From Verrucomicrobiota bacterium (GTDB lineage: Bacteria > Verrucomicrobiota > Kiritimatiellia > JAHIZV01): a stretch of DNA of 37,808 nt. A program made the position numbers and the translations under genes. Positions 22,362-31,037 of the stretch are shown here, piece by piece. Positions within the stretch are counted from its first letter, which is position 1, and the number at the start of each line of letters is the position of its first letter. The DNA lies in the NCBI GenBank assembly GCA_018814445.1, contig JAHIZV010000021.1, forward strand, positions 1 through 37,808, written 5' to 3'. The notes below the pieces were generated by a model. The model did not search any database. It saw only the letters and a program-made list of their open reading frames with translations, and was not told the origin of the DNA.

Positions 22362-25355
22362 ATGGCAGAGAGAATTGAGATAGGTCTGAAAAGCGGAGTT
22401 CCCGATGCGAGGGGGCGCGGCGTGGTTGGCAAGGCCAGGAGTTTTCTTGGTCTGGGGCTTTCTTCGTGCCGTACGCGGGACGTCTTCCGGATAGACATTG
22501 AATTGAAGGGCCGCGAAGTTGCCGCGATCAGGAAAGCATTTGCCGATCCGGTAATCGGGCGCTCCGCGATTGGAAGATTGAGCCCGCCTCCGTTCGAGTG
22601 GCTGATAGAGGTCGGGTTCAAGCCTGGCGTCACCGATAACGTCGGCCGCACGGCCGAAGTCGTGGTGGCCGATGTGTTGGGAAGGAAGCTGGGTCCGTAC
22701 GAGCAGGTTTATACTTCCACTCAGTATTTTCTCAAGGGAGGCGGATTGTCCCGGGACGATGCGACGCGGATAGCCACCGACCTTCTTGCAAACGTGCTGA
22801 TCCAGACCGTCGCCGTGTATTCGCCGGAAGAATGGTCGGCGTCGCCGATCGATGAATCCGTTCCGGCCATTCACGACGACACGGAAGCGCGGGTTCGCAC
22901 GTACGACCTCAGCGGGAGCGACGATGACCTGATGCGCATCAGCCGGGAAGGGATTCTTTCACTGAGTCTCGATGAAATGCACGCGATCAGGGAACACTAC
23001 AAACGTCCCGATGTGCGGGCAGAACGTCAGGCGCTGGGACTTCCCGCGCAGCCGACAGACCTGGAACTGGAATGCATTGCGCAGACCTGGTCGGAACACT
23101 GCAGTCACAAGATCTTTGCCGGGAATATCCGGTACATGGACGAGAACGGGGATGAAGAGAACATCCAGTCTCTCTTCAAGACATATATCCGCGCGGCGAC
23201 AGAGAAGATCGGTGAGAATATCGACTGGCTCGTGTCCGTCTTCACGGACAACGCGGGCATCATCGCGTTCAACGAGCGTATTCATCTGGCTTACAAGGTC
23301 GAGACGCACAACAGTCCATCTGCGCTGGATCCGTACGGAGGATCGATCACGGGCATTGTCGGCGTGAACCGCGATCCGATGGGAACGGGAATGGGATGTC
23401 AATTGCTCGCCAACGTCTGGGGCTATTGTCTCGGGTCGCCTTTCTATGACGGTGATCTGCCCGCGGGTTTGATGCATCCCCGCCGCATTCGTGACGGCGT
23501 GCATGAGGGCGTCATTGACGGAGGAAACCAGAGCGGAATTCCGTGGGTGAGGGGATTCGAGTGTTTCGACGACCGGTACATCGGCAAGCCTCTGGTTTAC
23601 TGCGGTACACTCGGGACTATTCCCGTGACGGTCACGGGCGGTCCCAGTGAGCGCAAGGAAATCGTTCCCGGTGATCTGGTGGTCATGTGCGGCGGGCGGA
23701 TCGGCAAAGACGGGATTCACGGTGCGACGTTCTCTTCAGAGGAACTGCGGCAGGAGTCTCCGGCGCAGGCCGTGCAGATCGGGGATCCGATCACCCAGCG
23801 GAAGATGTACGAGTTCCTGATGGAAGCGCGCGATCTGGGGTTGTTCCGCTGCATCACGGACAACGGAGCCGGAGGTATCAGCTGTTCATTCGGCGAGATG
23901 GGCAAGTACTCGGGCGGGGCTGAAGTGGATCTGAAGAACGCGCCTCTGAAATACGAAGGACTGCAGCCGTGGGAGATATTCCTTTCCGAAGCGCAGGAGA
24001 GGATGACGCTGGCGGTTGATCCCGCGCATATCGGTCAGTTCATGGATCTCGCGACACGTCGCGACGTCGAAGCGACAGTCATGGGCGCCTTCACGTCAAG
24101 CGGCGAACTGAAAGTCATGTATGGCGACCGCCTTATAGGTTTGCTCGACATGGATTTCCTGTACGAAACGGGTTGTCCCACGCTGGAAATGGAAGCCCGA
24201 TGGAAGCCACCTGAGATTCAGCTTCCGCAGTTGCCTAAAGCCGGCTCGCGGACAAAAAATCTGCTCAGTCTGCTTGGCAGGCTGAACGTATGTTCGAAGG
24301 AATTCAAATCGCGCAGTTACGACGGCGAAGTCAAGGGACTGAGCGTGATCAAACCCTTTGTCGGCGTTTATGAAGACGTTCCAACGGACGCGACCGTGAT
24401 GCGCGTCGAATACCAGTCCAATGAAGGTGTTGCCCTAGCGGAAGGAATAAACCCGTTCTACTCAGACATCGACACATACGACATGACCGCATCGGTAATC
24501 GATGAAGCGGTCCGCAGAATTATCAGTGTCGGTGGACGCCTCGATCGCATTGCGGGACTGGATAACTTCTGCTGGCCGGACCCGGTTCAGTCCGAAAAGA
24601 CGCCGGACGGATTCTACAAGATGGCGCAGTTGGTTCGCTCGAACAAAGCGCTCTACGACATCACCACGGCGTACGGCGTACCCTGCATTTCCGGAAAAGA
24701 CAGCATGAAGAACGACAGTGTCCGCGGGGGGCGCAAAATATCTATTCCTCCGACACTGCTCTTCTCGACGATCGGACGTATTGACGATGTGCGCACCGTG
24801 ATCACGATGGATTGGAAGCATGACGGTGATGTGATTTACATCATCGGTGTGACGCGCGACGAAATGGGGGCATCGGAATATCACAGGATGCTTGCGGAAG
24901 ACCAGGGGGAGCCGGGTCACTTCGGAGGGCGGGCGCCCGGACTGGATGTGTCGATGGCGTTGACATGGTACCGGGCAATGAATCGCGCGACCGATGCGGG
25001 ATTACTGAAGTCTGCACATACACCGACGGTCGGCGGCCTTGGCGTCGCACTTGCACTATGCGCTCTCGGCGGCGATCTGGGGGCGGATGTGGATATGTCC
25101 GCCGTGCCTCTTGACGGAATCATGAGCGATGATGCCGTCCTTTTCTCTGAATCCAACAGCCGGTTCGTAGTGACCTGCACCGAAGAGAAAGCGTCGGCGC
25201 TTGAGGCCATTTTCGAAGGCCTTCCCATTGCACGAATCGGCACGGTGAACTCAAGCGGGCGACTGACCGTCAGCGGCAAGCGCGGCCGCAGGATCGTGGA
25301 CGCGGATCTCGCGAAGCTCCGCAAGGCATTCAAAAAAACACTTTGGAATATCTAG
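22362..25355 (+). CDS. purSL: Phosphoribosylformylglycinamidine synthase, fused PurS-PurL
   Basis: 997 aa from ATG at 22362 (GTG at 22350 also possible). The protein makes FGAM from FGAR, glutamine and ATP, with PurQ supplying ammonia. Residues about 1-160 hold two PurS-like ferredoxin folds in tandem (RIEIGLKSGVPDARG; WLIEVGFKPGVTDNVG with STQYFLKGGG). The PurL part follows: ECIAQTWSEHCSHKIFAGNI, YKVETHNSPSALDPYGGSIT with the nucleotide-site His, GGRIGKDGIHGATFSS, DNGAGGISCSFGEMGKYSGG, and in the second half YGVPCISGKDSMKND and PTVGGLGVALAL. There is no glutaminase domain; purQ is separate, 0.5 kb downstream. The fused small-PurS/PurL architecture is known in some bacteria but differs from the usual three-gene set and from the ~1300-aa proteobacterial form. 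Confidence 0.93.
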   Translation: MAERIEIGLKSGVPDARGRGVVGKARSFLGLGLSSCRTRDVFRIDIELKGREVAAIRKAFADPVIGRSAIGRLSPPPFEWLIEVGFKPGVTDNVGRTAEVVVADVLGRKLGPYEQVYTSTQYFLKGGGLSRDDATRIATDLLANVLIQTVAVYSPEEWSASPIDESVPAIHDDTEARVRTYDLSGSDDDLMRISREGILSLSLDEMHAIREHYKRPDVRAERQALGLPAQPTDLELECIAQTWSEHCSHKIFAGNIRYMDENGDEENIQSLFKTYIRAATEKIGENIDWLVSVFTDNAGIIAFNERIHLAYKVETHNSPSALDPYGGSITGIVGVNRDPMGTGMGCQLLANVWGYCLGSPFYDGDLPAGLMHPRRIRDGVHEGVIDGGNQSGIPWVRGFECFDDRYIGKPLVYCGTLGTIPVTVTGGPSERKEIVPGDLVVMCGGRIGKDGIHGATFSSEELRQESPAQAVQIGDPITQRKMYEFLMEARDLGLFRCITDNGAGGISCSFGEMGKYSGGAEVDLKNAPLKYEGLQPWEIFLSEAQERMTLAVDPAHIGQFMDLATRRDVEATVMGAFTSSGELKVMYGDRLIGLLDMDFLYETGCPTLEMEARWKPPEIQLPQLPKAGSRTKNLLSLLGRLNVCSKEFKSRSYDGEVKGLSVIKPFVGVYEDVPTDATVMRVEYQSNEGVALAEGINPFYSDIDTYDMTASVIDEAVRRIISVGGRLDRIAGLDNFCWPDPVQSEKTPDGFYKMAQLVRSNKALYDITTAYGVPCISGKDSMKNDSVRGGRKISIPPTLLFSTIGRIDDVRTVITMDWKHDGDVIYIIGVTRDEMGASEYHRMLAEDQGEPGHFGGRAPGLDVSMALTWYRAMNRATDAGLLKSAHTPTVGGLGVALALCALGGDLGADVDMSAVPLDGIMSDDAVLFSESNSRFVVTCTEEKASALEAIFEGLPIARIGTVNSSGRLTVSGKRGRRIVDADLAKLRKAFKKTLWNI

Positions 25356-25865
25356 ATGAAGTACGAACGTTTTGAGGATCTGCCGGTCTGGCAGGATGGA
25401 ATCGAGCTGACCGTCAGCGTATTTACACTGACCGAAGACGAATCATTCAGGGACAAGGGGGATCTTGCCAATCGACTGCAGAGGGCCTCGCTTTCCGTTC
25501 CTAACAACATAAGCGAAGGCTTCGAGCGAGGTGCGACGCAGGAACTGAGAGCTTTCCTTTACTACGCGCGCGGCTCGGTGGATGAGGTCCGCTTTGTCTG
25601 CCATATGATTAGATGCCTGGAGTGTTTTGAGCACATGAAAGCCGGGATTTCAGATCTCGAATCAGAAGCAGAATCGATTTCCAGACAACTCGGTGCATGG
25701 GCTGACAGTCTCGAGAACACCGATTTTCGCGGGCAACGATATCTTGCGGATGCAACCGGCGAGATGGCGGAAAGGGAAAAGAGAACAGCGGAGTTCAGAA
25801 AGAAGATTCGCGAAATCAACGACCGGGCTGCCGGGAAGCGCAGGCAGGATCAGGCCGACTCATGA
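25356..25865 (+). CDS. Four-helix-bundle protein (23S rRNA intervening-sequence type)
   Basis: 169 aa. The first ~120 residues match the four-helix bundle family originally found in 23S rRNA intervening sequences: FEDLPVWQDGIELTVSVF, FRDKGDLANRLQRASLSVPNNISEGFERG, FLYYARGSVDEVRFVCHM. The C-terminal ~45 residues are charged and extra. The ATG follows the purSL stop with no space, and its TGA overlaps the purQ ATG (ATGA), so it is stitched into the operon. Family members are often genomic islands or stand-alone genes of unknown role. Here the context suggests a link with FGAM synthase, perhaps structural, but it may simply have inserted at a neutral seam. Confidence 0.9.
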   Translation: MKYERFEDLPVWQDGIELTVSVFTLTEDESFRDKGDLANRLQRASLSVPNNISEGFERGATQELRAFLYYARGSVDEVRFVCHMIRCLECFEHMKAGISDLESEAESISRQLGAWADSLENTDFRGQRYLADATGEMAEREKRTAEFRKKIREINDRAAGKRRQDQADS

Positions 25866-26659
25866 AACCGAAAATCCTAATCATTACCGGATATGGCGTT
25901 AACTGCGAAGCAGAGTCAAAGTACGCATGGGAGCTGGCCGGAGCGGATGTCGACCTCGTTCATCTGAACGACCTGATTGAAAATGCCGGCCGCCTGCAGG
26001 ACTACGCCGGACTGATGTTCATAGGCGGGTTCTCCTACGGGGACCATATGACCTCCGGCCACGTCTTCGCCCGTCGTGTTAAGCATCACCTTCAGGAAGA
26101 ACTGCAGAAGTTTATCGATGCAGAAAGGGTCGTTCTGGGGATTTGCAATGGATTTCAGGTTATGACCAAGATGGGCCTGCTGCCCGGACTGAACGGCGGG
26201 TACTTCGACCCGAAGGTCGCCCTCATGCAGAACGAGTGCGGCTGTTTCCAGAATCGCTGGGTTGAACTTGCCTTTGAGCAGACTTCAAATTGCGTCTTCA
26301 CAAAGGGTCTTGATCGCATGCCTCTGCCTGTCCGCCATGGCGAAGGGAAGCTCTTCACCCCCGACAAGAAGATATTTGCGGAAATTGAAAGTGCCGGATG
26401 TGTCGCATGCCGTTATGTGGACGGAACATCGGGAAAACCGACGCAGGATTTTCCGCAGAATCCGAATGGATCTCTCAACGCCATCGCGGGCCTCACGGAT
26501 CCCACGGGCAGGGTCTTCGGCATGATGCCTCACCCCGAAGCGTATCTCTTCCCCGAGAACCACCCGCAGTGGAAACGCCAGAAGCTGGAAGGTGCGCTGC
26601 CCGAACACGGCTCGGGTCTCCAGCTGTTTGAAAATGCGGTGAAGTTCCTGCAGGGGTAG
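25862..26659 (+). CDS. purQ: FGAM synthase glutaminase subunit
   Basis: 265 aa. Class I glutamine amidotransferase that feeds ammonia to PurSL. The nucleophile lies in GICNGFQVM (Cys about 96) and the His/Glu pair in MMPHPEAYLF (about 225 and 227). The N-terminus KILIITGYGVNCEAESKYAW matches PurQ, and GGFSYGDHMTSGHVFARR is the usual substrate-side loop. At 265 aa it is longer than Bacillus-type PurQ (about 225), as in the version paired with PurSL. The ATG overlaps the stop of the four-helix gene by four bases. The following 170 bp to yjbQ hold inverted CGCGAAGGACGCGAAAG-type repeats that may terminate both convergent units. Confidence 0.96.
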   Translation: MKPKILIITGYGVNCEAESKYAWELAGADVDLVHLNDLIENAGRLQDYAGLMFIGGFSYGDHMTSGHVFARRVKHHLQEELQKFIDAERVVLGICNGFQVMTKMGLLPGLNGGYFDPKVALMQNECGCFQNRWVELAFEQTSNCVFTKGLDRMPLPVRHGEGKLFTPDKKIFAEIESAGCVACRYVDGTSGKPTQDFPQNPNGSLNAIAGLTDPTGRVFGMMPHPEAYLFPENHPQWKRQKLEGALPEHGSGLQLFENAVKFLQG

Positions 26660-26832
26660 TGCGGGGAGGATAACCGCGAAGGACGCGAAAGTGCCCCGAA
26701 GAGCCACCCGAAGATTGAGGCAGATTTATCAGTCTTTCCCTGGCCGCAGGAGGCTCTTTCGGGCAACCCCAAAAAGAAGACTTTGCGCCTTAGCGTCTTT
26801 GCGTGATCAATCTTCCCTTGTGAGCAGCCCGT

Positions 26833-27252
26833 CTACTCCCCGATGACTGTCACTACGATCTGGCGGTTGCGGGGTTTGTTGTCGCATTCCAGGTGGAATA
26901 TCTGTTGCCACGTTCCCTGTACAATTCGTCCGTTGCTCACGGGGACGGTAAGGTCCGGGCCCATCATGGTCGCTTGAAGGTGGGAGTGACCATTGCCGTC
27001 GTGCCACGCGAGTTCATGTCCGTAGGAGCGGCTTGGCGGGGCGAGTTTGTTCAGCAGTTCGGGCAGGTCCCGTTCGAGGCCCGGTTCGAATTCGATCATT
27101 CCGACTGTCGCGGTACTGCCCACGTTGAAGAGATGTGCAAGCCCGGCCTGAATGCCGGACGCGGCAACGATGGCCTGGACGTCGGCATCGATGTTATGCA
27201 TGTCGCCGTTTCCGTGGGTGTTCAGGTTGATGTCGTCCTGATAAATGGCCAT
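26833..27252 (-). CDS. yjbQ: YjbQ-family (UPF0047) protein
   Basis: 139 aa, normal family length. Motifs: HLFNVGSTATVGMIEFEPGLERD, AWHDGNGHSHLQATMMGPDL and NGRIVQGTWQQIFHLECDNKPR with conserved His, Asn and Gly positions of the family's metal site. E. coli YjbQ has weak thiamine-phosphate-synthase activity, but the real role is unknown. It starts four bases after the ptsP stop on the same strand, so they are very likely co-transcribed. Convergent with purQ. Confidence 0.9.
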   Translation of the reverse strand: MAIYQDDINLNTHGNGDMHNIDADVQAIVAASGIQAGLAHLFNVGSTATVGMIEFEPGLERDLPELLNKLAPPSRSYGHELAWHDGNGHSHLQATMMGPDLTVPVSNGRIVQGTWQQIFHLECDNKPRNRQIVVTVIGE

Positions 27253-27256
27253 GGCT

Positions 27257-29524
27257 CTACTCCCGCTGAGTGTCGGGATCGCTCATCAGCGCCTCGACTT
27301 CGCGAATGCTCCCCTTGCTCAGAACCTGATCGGCAAAGGCTCTCGCACGGACTGTATCGACCTTCAGGATCTCGGCCTGGACTACGGGAATAGACGACGC
27401 GAACATGCTGAGCTTGCGGAGTCCGATGCCGATGAGGAACGGAATCAATCGCTTGTCCTGAGCAATATCTCCGCAGATAGACAGGTCCTTTCCATGACGC
27501 ATGGCCGCGTCAGCCGTCTTCTTCATGGCTCGAAGCACGGCGGGATGGTGTGACAGATAAAGATCGGACACCTGCTCGTTGGTCCGGTCGACAGCCAGCA
27601 TATACTGGATCAGGTCGTTTGTGCCTATCGACAGGAAGTCCGCCTCCCGCGCGAGCTCATCGATGACTTCAATCGCGGACGGAAGTTCAATCATGACGCC
27701 GAGAGCCACGTTCTCGTTGAACGGCACGCCTGATTCGCGAAGTTCGGTTTTGCATTCTTCCACTACCGCGCACGCGTCTTCGTAGTCATCCAGAGATGCG
27801 ATGAGCGGAAACATGATTCGAGCCGGCGCGTCACAAGCCGCCCGGAGGAGCGCGCGGAGTTGTTCGCTGAAAATGTGCCGGTTGCGGAGTGAAAAACGGA
27901 TAGCCCGCAATCCGAGAAACGGATTGGCCTCGCTGACGTTCGGGAAATAGGAGAGCATCTTGTCCCCGCCCACGTCCAGCGTACGGAATGTTACTTCACG
28001 TCCGTCCATCTGCTCGATGATCTTACGGTAAATCTGAAACTGTTCTTCTTCTGACGGGAAGTTGTTGCGGACAATAAAGGGAAACTCGCTGCGATAAAGC
28101 CCGATGCCTTCCGCCTTCAGCGTCAGGGCAATCGCGAGGTCGCTCAGCAGGTTGACGTTCGCCATCAACCGCACCTTCTCCCCGTCGGCTGTGAAGGTCT
28201 CGTCTTTGACGTCCGGTTGGGCTTCCGCGCTTTGAACGGTCCTCTGATGCTCATCAAATGTCGCAAGGACTTCAGGTGTGGGAGATAGATAGATGTTCCC
28301 AAGGTTGGCGTCCATGATGATGTCTGTCCCTTCCGGAATCTCCAGAAGGCGAACATCGTCGACGAGCATAATAGGAATCTGGAGAGAACGGCCGAGTATC
28401 GAAAGGTGAGAGGTAATGCCGCCGCCGCGCAGAATCATGCCTTCGGCGCGCTGTGCCACGTACTTGACCACGTCGGAAGGAAGAGGGTCTGACACGATGA
28501 TGATACGTCCATCGTAGTCAACGTGTTCAGAGTCGGACCCCATCAGGTTTCGAAGAAGCCGGTAGCCGACGTCCTTAATGTCGTGGACCTTCTCTCGAAG
28601 CAGGGCGTTCTGACTTTGCGAGAAGCGCTCGACATATTGATTCACAACGGATGTGATCGCCTTTCCCGCCGCAGTTCCTCCTGCAATCAGTTCGCGGATG
28701 GACCCGGAGAACTGCGAGTCCTTCAGAATCAGGAGGTGAGCGCTGAAAATCAGCGAGGCAACATCGGCAAGTTTCTCTTCCGTTTGTTCCTGCAGTTCCC
28801 GGATCTGCCCTTCCGTTGCCGAGAGCGCTCGCTCGAAATCCTCAAGGGACGCGGGATGGTCATCAAAGTCCGGAGCGATCAGGACATCATATTCGGGGGC
28901 GTCGATGATGGTTGCCTGTCCTCTTGCCACGCCGCGGCTGGCGGTTTTCCCTCGAAGAAAAGTCAGTTCGCCGGTTTCACGACCTTTGTGCGCCCCCTGG
29001 GGGCGCTCGCGGTAGACGCTCATCAGGGCGTTGGCGTTCTGGATAGTGGAAGCCATCTGGGCGGCTATTGCTCTCAGCGCCCGGGCGTCCGTGTCATCGA
29101 AATAACCCGGTTGCGGATCCTGAACCACGAGTGCTCCGACTCTCTCCAAACCTCGAAGAATGGGCACAGCTAGAAACGCCTGATATCTTTCTTCATTGAT
29201 TCCGGGGATGTATTTGAAATTCGGATTTTCCGCGGCGCGGTCCGCGCGAATGGAGCGAAGTTCCTTCACAGCAAGCCCCGTGATTCCTTCGCCGATCTTC
29301 AGGCGGACGTTTCCGATGGCGGCTGGATCGAGGCCCTGATTGGAGCGAAGGATGAGATCCTGCGTCTCCTCATCAATAAGATAAATTGAGCAGACCGCGG
29401 CCTTCATATGCCACGCGACGGTGCTGACCACGGTCTGGAGAAAATCGTCCAGACTGCTCGTTCGTTCGAACAGTGTCGCCAGTTCCGCGATGTCGCAGAT
29501 GAGATTGACGGGGTCCTTTGCCAT
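27257..29524 (-). CDS. ptsP: PEP-protein phosphotransferase with GAF domain (EI-Ntr)
   Basis: 755 aa from ATG at 29524, chosen because GGAAAGG lies 9 bases upstream; the open frame runs 24 codons further. Residues about 10-150 form a GAF domain (FLQTVVSTVAWHMKAAVCSIYL, IGEGITGLAVKE). Then the EI parts: the N-terminal PEP-utiliser domain, the phospho-His loop GGITSHLSILGRSLQIPIML (His about 373), and the C-terminal TIM barrel with FPLIASLDDYEDA, MIELPSAI, FLSIGTNDLIQYMLAVDR and SICGDIAQDKRL (Cys about 684; GDIA replaces the usual GEMA). It transfers phosphate from PEP to an HPr-like protein. No NPr or EIIA-Ntr gene is in the window. The GAF domain suggests small-molecule regulation. Confidence 0.93.
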   Translation of the reverse strand: MAKDPVNLICDIAELATLFERTSSLDDFLQTVVSTVAWHMKAAVCSIYLIDEETQDLILRSNQGLDPAAIGNVRLKIGEGITGLAVKELRSIRADRAAENPNFKYIPGINEERYQAFLAVPILRGLERVGALVVQDPQPGYFDDTDARALRAIAAQMASTIQNANALMSVYRERPQGAHKGRETGELTFLRGKTASRGVARGQATIIDAPEYDVLIAPDFDDHPASLEDFERALSATEGQIRELQEQTEEKLADVASLIFSAHLLILKDSQFSGSIRELIAGGTAAGKAITSVVNQYVERFSQSQNALLREKVHDIKDVGYRLLRNLMGSDSEHVDYDGRIIIVSDPLPSDVVKYVAQRAEGMILRGGGITSHLSILGRSLQIPIMLVDDVRLLEIPEGTDIIMDANLGNIYLSPTPEVLATFDEHQRTVQSAEAQPDVKDETFTADGEKVRLMANVNLLSDLAIALTLKAEGIGLYRSEFPFIVRNNFPSEEEQFQIYRKIIEQMDGREVTFRTLDVGGDKMLSYFPNVSEANPFLGLRAIRFSLRNRHIFSEQLRALLRAACDAPARIMFPLIASLDDYEDACAVVEECKTELRESGVPFNENVALGVMIELPSAIEVIDELAREADFLSIGTNDLIQYMLAVDRTNEQVSDLYLSHHPAVLRAMKKTADAAMRHGKDLSICGDIAQDKRLIPFLIGIGLRKLSMFASSIPVVQAEILKVDTVRARAFADQVLSKGSIREVEALMSDPDTQRE

Positions 29525-29630
29525 TATGACAGGCCTTTCCGGATAGTTGCCTGAGAAATCGAAGTGTATTCTAAGCTCAAAAAGGGTACGGCGCAAGGTG
29601 TAGGCCCTGATTGCTTCAGAGGGCCGAATC

Positions 29631-29658
29631 TTGACTTACTTCATGGAATCGCTACATT
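29631..29658 (+). promoter_or_regulatory. Promoter of the tRNA-Gln gene
   Basis: TTGACT at 29631-29636 and TACATT at 29653-29658, spaced 16 bp, followed 15 bp later by the tRNA. A GC-rich hairpin, GGCCCT with AGGGCC (29602-29624), lies just upstream and may insulate the divergent ptsP transcript. Confidence 0.6.
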
Positions 29659-29673
29659 CTCCCCCTTCTTTTT

Positions 29674-29747
29674 TGCCCGATGGTGTAACGGTAGCACAAA
29701 CGGCTCTGGACCGTTCAGTCTAGGTTCGAATCCTAGTCGGGCAACCA
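29674..29747 (+). tRNA. tRNA-Gln, anticodon CUG
   Basis: A complete 74-nt cloverleaf with encoded CCA. Acceptor TGCCCGA pairs with TCGGGCA, D-arm GTGT with GCAC, anticodon stem AACGG with CCGTT around loop CTCTGGA (anticodon CTG), and T-arm CTAGG with CCTAG around TTCGAAT. The U1-A72 pair is typical of glutamine tRNAs, which decided the start at 29674 instead of 29675. Confidence 0.95.
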
Positions 29748-30424
29748 TTTCCCCCATTTTGCCTCTCCGCGTCAGTACGCGACCCAACTCGACTATTCCT
29801 TAGAGAATTCAACATTGTGCGCGGCTGTCACCGGCATGCAGGCCGCCAGAGAAATCGGAGAGGATGTAGGGGAAGCATTCTTCGAATAGTTGAAAGCGGG
29901 AGAGCCGGTGACAAAATGTGTGTTCTGTTGCCTCGTGATCAGTTGGCTCCGTCGCGAATGAGATCGATGGGAACAGTTACTTGGGTCGCCCCCTCTGGTG
30001 GTCCTGAGAGGTCAGCAGTTGAGGAAAGATATAGTCTGCAGGCAACTCAGGTTCCGACACCTGGAGCCTCTGCCGCGACGAGACACATATCCACAACCTC
30101 CAGGGGTGTTATCGTAGGCTCCTTCTCGAGCAGACATCACAGCACTATGGCCTAAGCGCTCTGCTTCAAGACGACGCATCACGGCCAGTGAGCTGTCGGG
30201 CAAGATGCAACAGATGTATCTCGATCTGCTTGAGCAACGAGCTGCCGCGTCAGGGCTCCAGCTGTAGTCCATCGCATGCCGATGTCTCATGCGCGTCTTC
30301 ACAAGCAGAAGGAGGCAGAAAGTGACTTCTGTCACAACAGGCAATCACCTTGACTTTCACTCCTGCGGGAATAGGTTGTTGCGAACTTCTCCTGTATCAC
30401 TGGAGAACCTGTGAACAGAGACCT
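29748..30424. other. 677-bp gap without a convincing gene
   Basis: No open frame here looks like protein. A short frame ending AAREIGEDVGEAFFE (stop near 29889) might be the tail of a lost gene. A small GTGAC/GTCAC hairpin sits at about 30321-30334. No att-site repeat of the tRNA 3' end was found by eye. Confidence 0.5.
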
Positions 30425-31027
30425 ATGATGGAACGGACGAACCAGAAAAAGGCCTGCTTATCTCTAATTGTGCTGGCCGCCGTAATAGCCGGCTGTGGTG
30501 GCCGGGGTGTAATCCGGCAATACGAAGAGATAAACATATCGCCCACTGTGAGCGGCCCGAGCCTTGCTCCTTCCGGACAAGCGGCACCCGGGTTCACCTG
30601 GACCGCACCCGAGGGATGGAAATCGATTCCGGCGAGCGGCTGGCGGCTGGCGGCATTTGAAGTGGAAAAGGATTCCGGAAAAGCTGTCTGCACGATCATT
30701 ACTCTGGAGGGCGATGCCGGAGGGCTGGCAGCCAACGTGGAACGGTGGCTCGGACAGCTCAACCTGCAGGCGCCGCCAAGGGATGAACTTAACGAGATAC
30801 TCGCGGGGGAAAAGCGATTCAGGACAGATGCGGGTTTTGAATCCATGATGGTCGATCTCAGCAGATGGACCGAAGGTGATGATCCCGCGCGAACTTCCAT
30901 GATCGCCGGCATTATCGCCGCCGGACCCCAGACTCTTTTCATCAAGCTGACGGGGCCGCATACGCTCCTCGCAGAGGAGAAAGCCAACCTCGAATCTCTC
31001 TGCGAATCCATTGCACGGAAACAGTAG
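30425..31027 (+). CDS. Lipoprotein of unknown function
   Basis: 200 aa from ATG at 30425 (a second ATG follows at once). The N-terminus KKACLSLIVLAAVIAGCGG is a lipoprotein signal with lipobox IAGC (Cys about 24). The mature part contains FTWTAPEGWKSIPASGWRLAAFEVEKD and a C-terminal region with LFIKLTGPHTLLAEEKANLESL, a pattern seen in small Verrucomicrobia/Planctomycetes lipoproteins found beside cytochrome c assembly genes (recollection). It starts 11 bases before ccsBA, so it is probably co-transcribed. Function unknown; a role in heme or cytochrome c handling at the membrane surface is an inference from position. Confidence 0.75.
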   Translation: MMERTNQKKACLSLIVLAAVIAGCGGRGVIRQYEEINISPTVSGPSLAPSGQAAPGFTWTAPEGWKSIPASGWRLAAFEVEKDSGKAVCTIITLEGDAGGLAANVERWLGQLNLQAPPRDELNEILAGEKRFRTDAGFESMMVDLSRWTEGDDPARTSMIAGIIAAGPQTLFIKLTGPHTLLAEEKANLESLCESIARKQ

Positions 31028-31037
31028 AAATATCCGC

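Noticed and set aside
29817-30155. 112-codon frame after tRNA-Gln
   Set aside because: Arg/Ser-rich composition, no ribosome-binding site and no motif; treated as non-coding.
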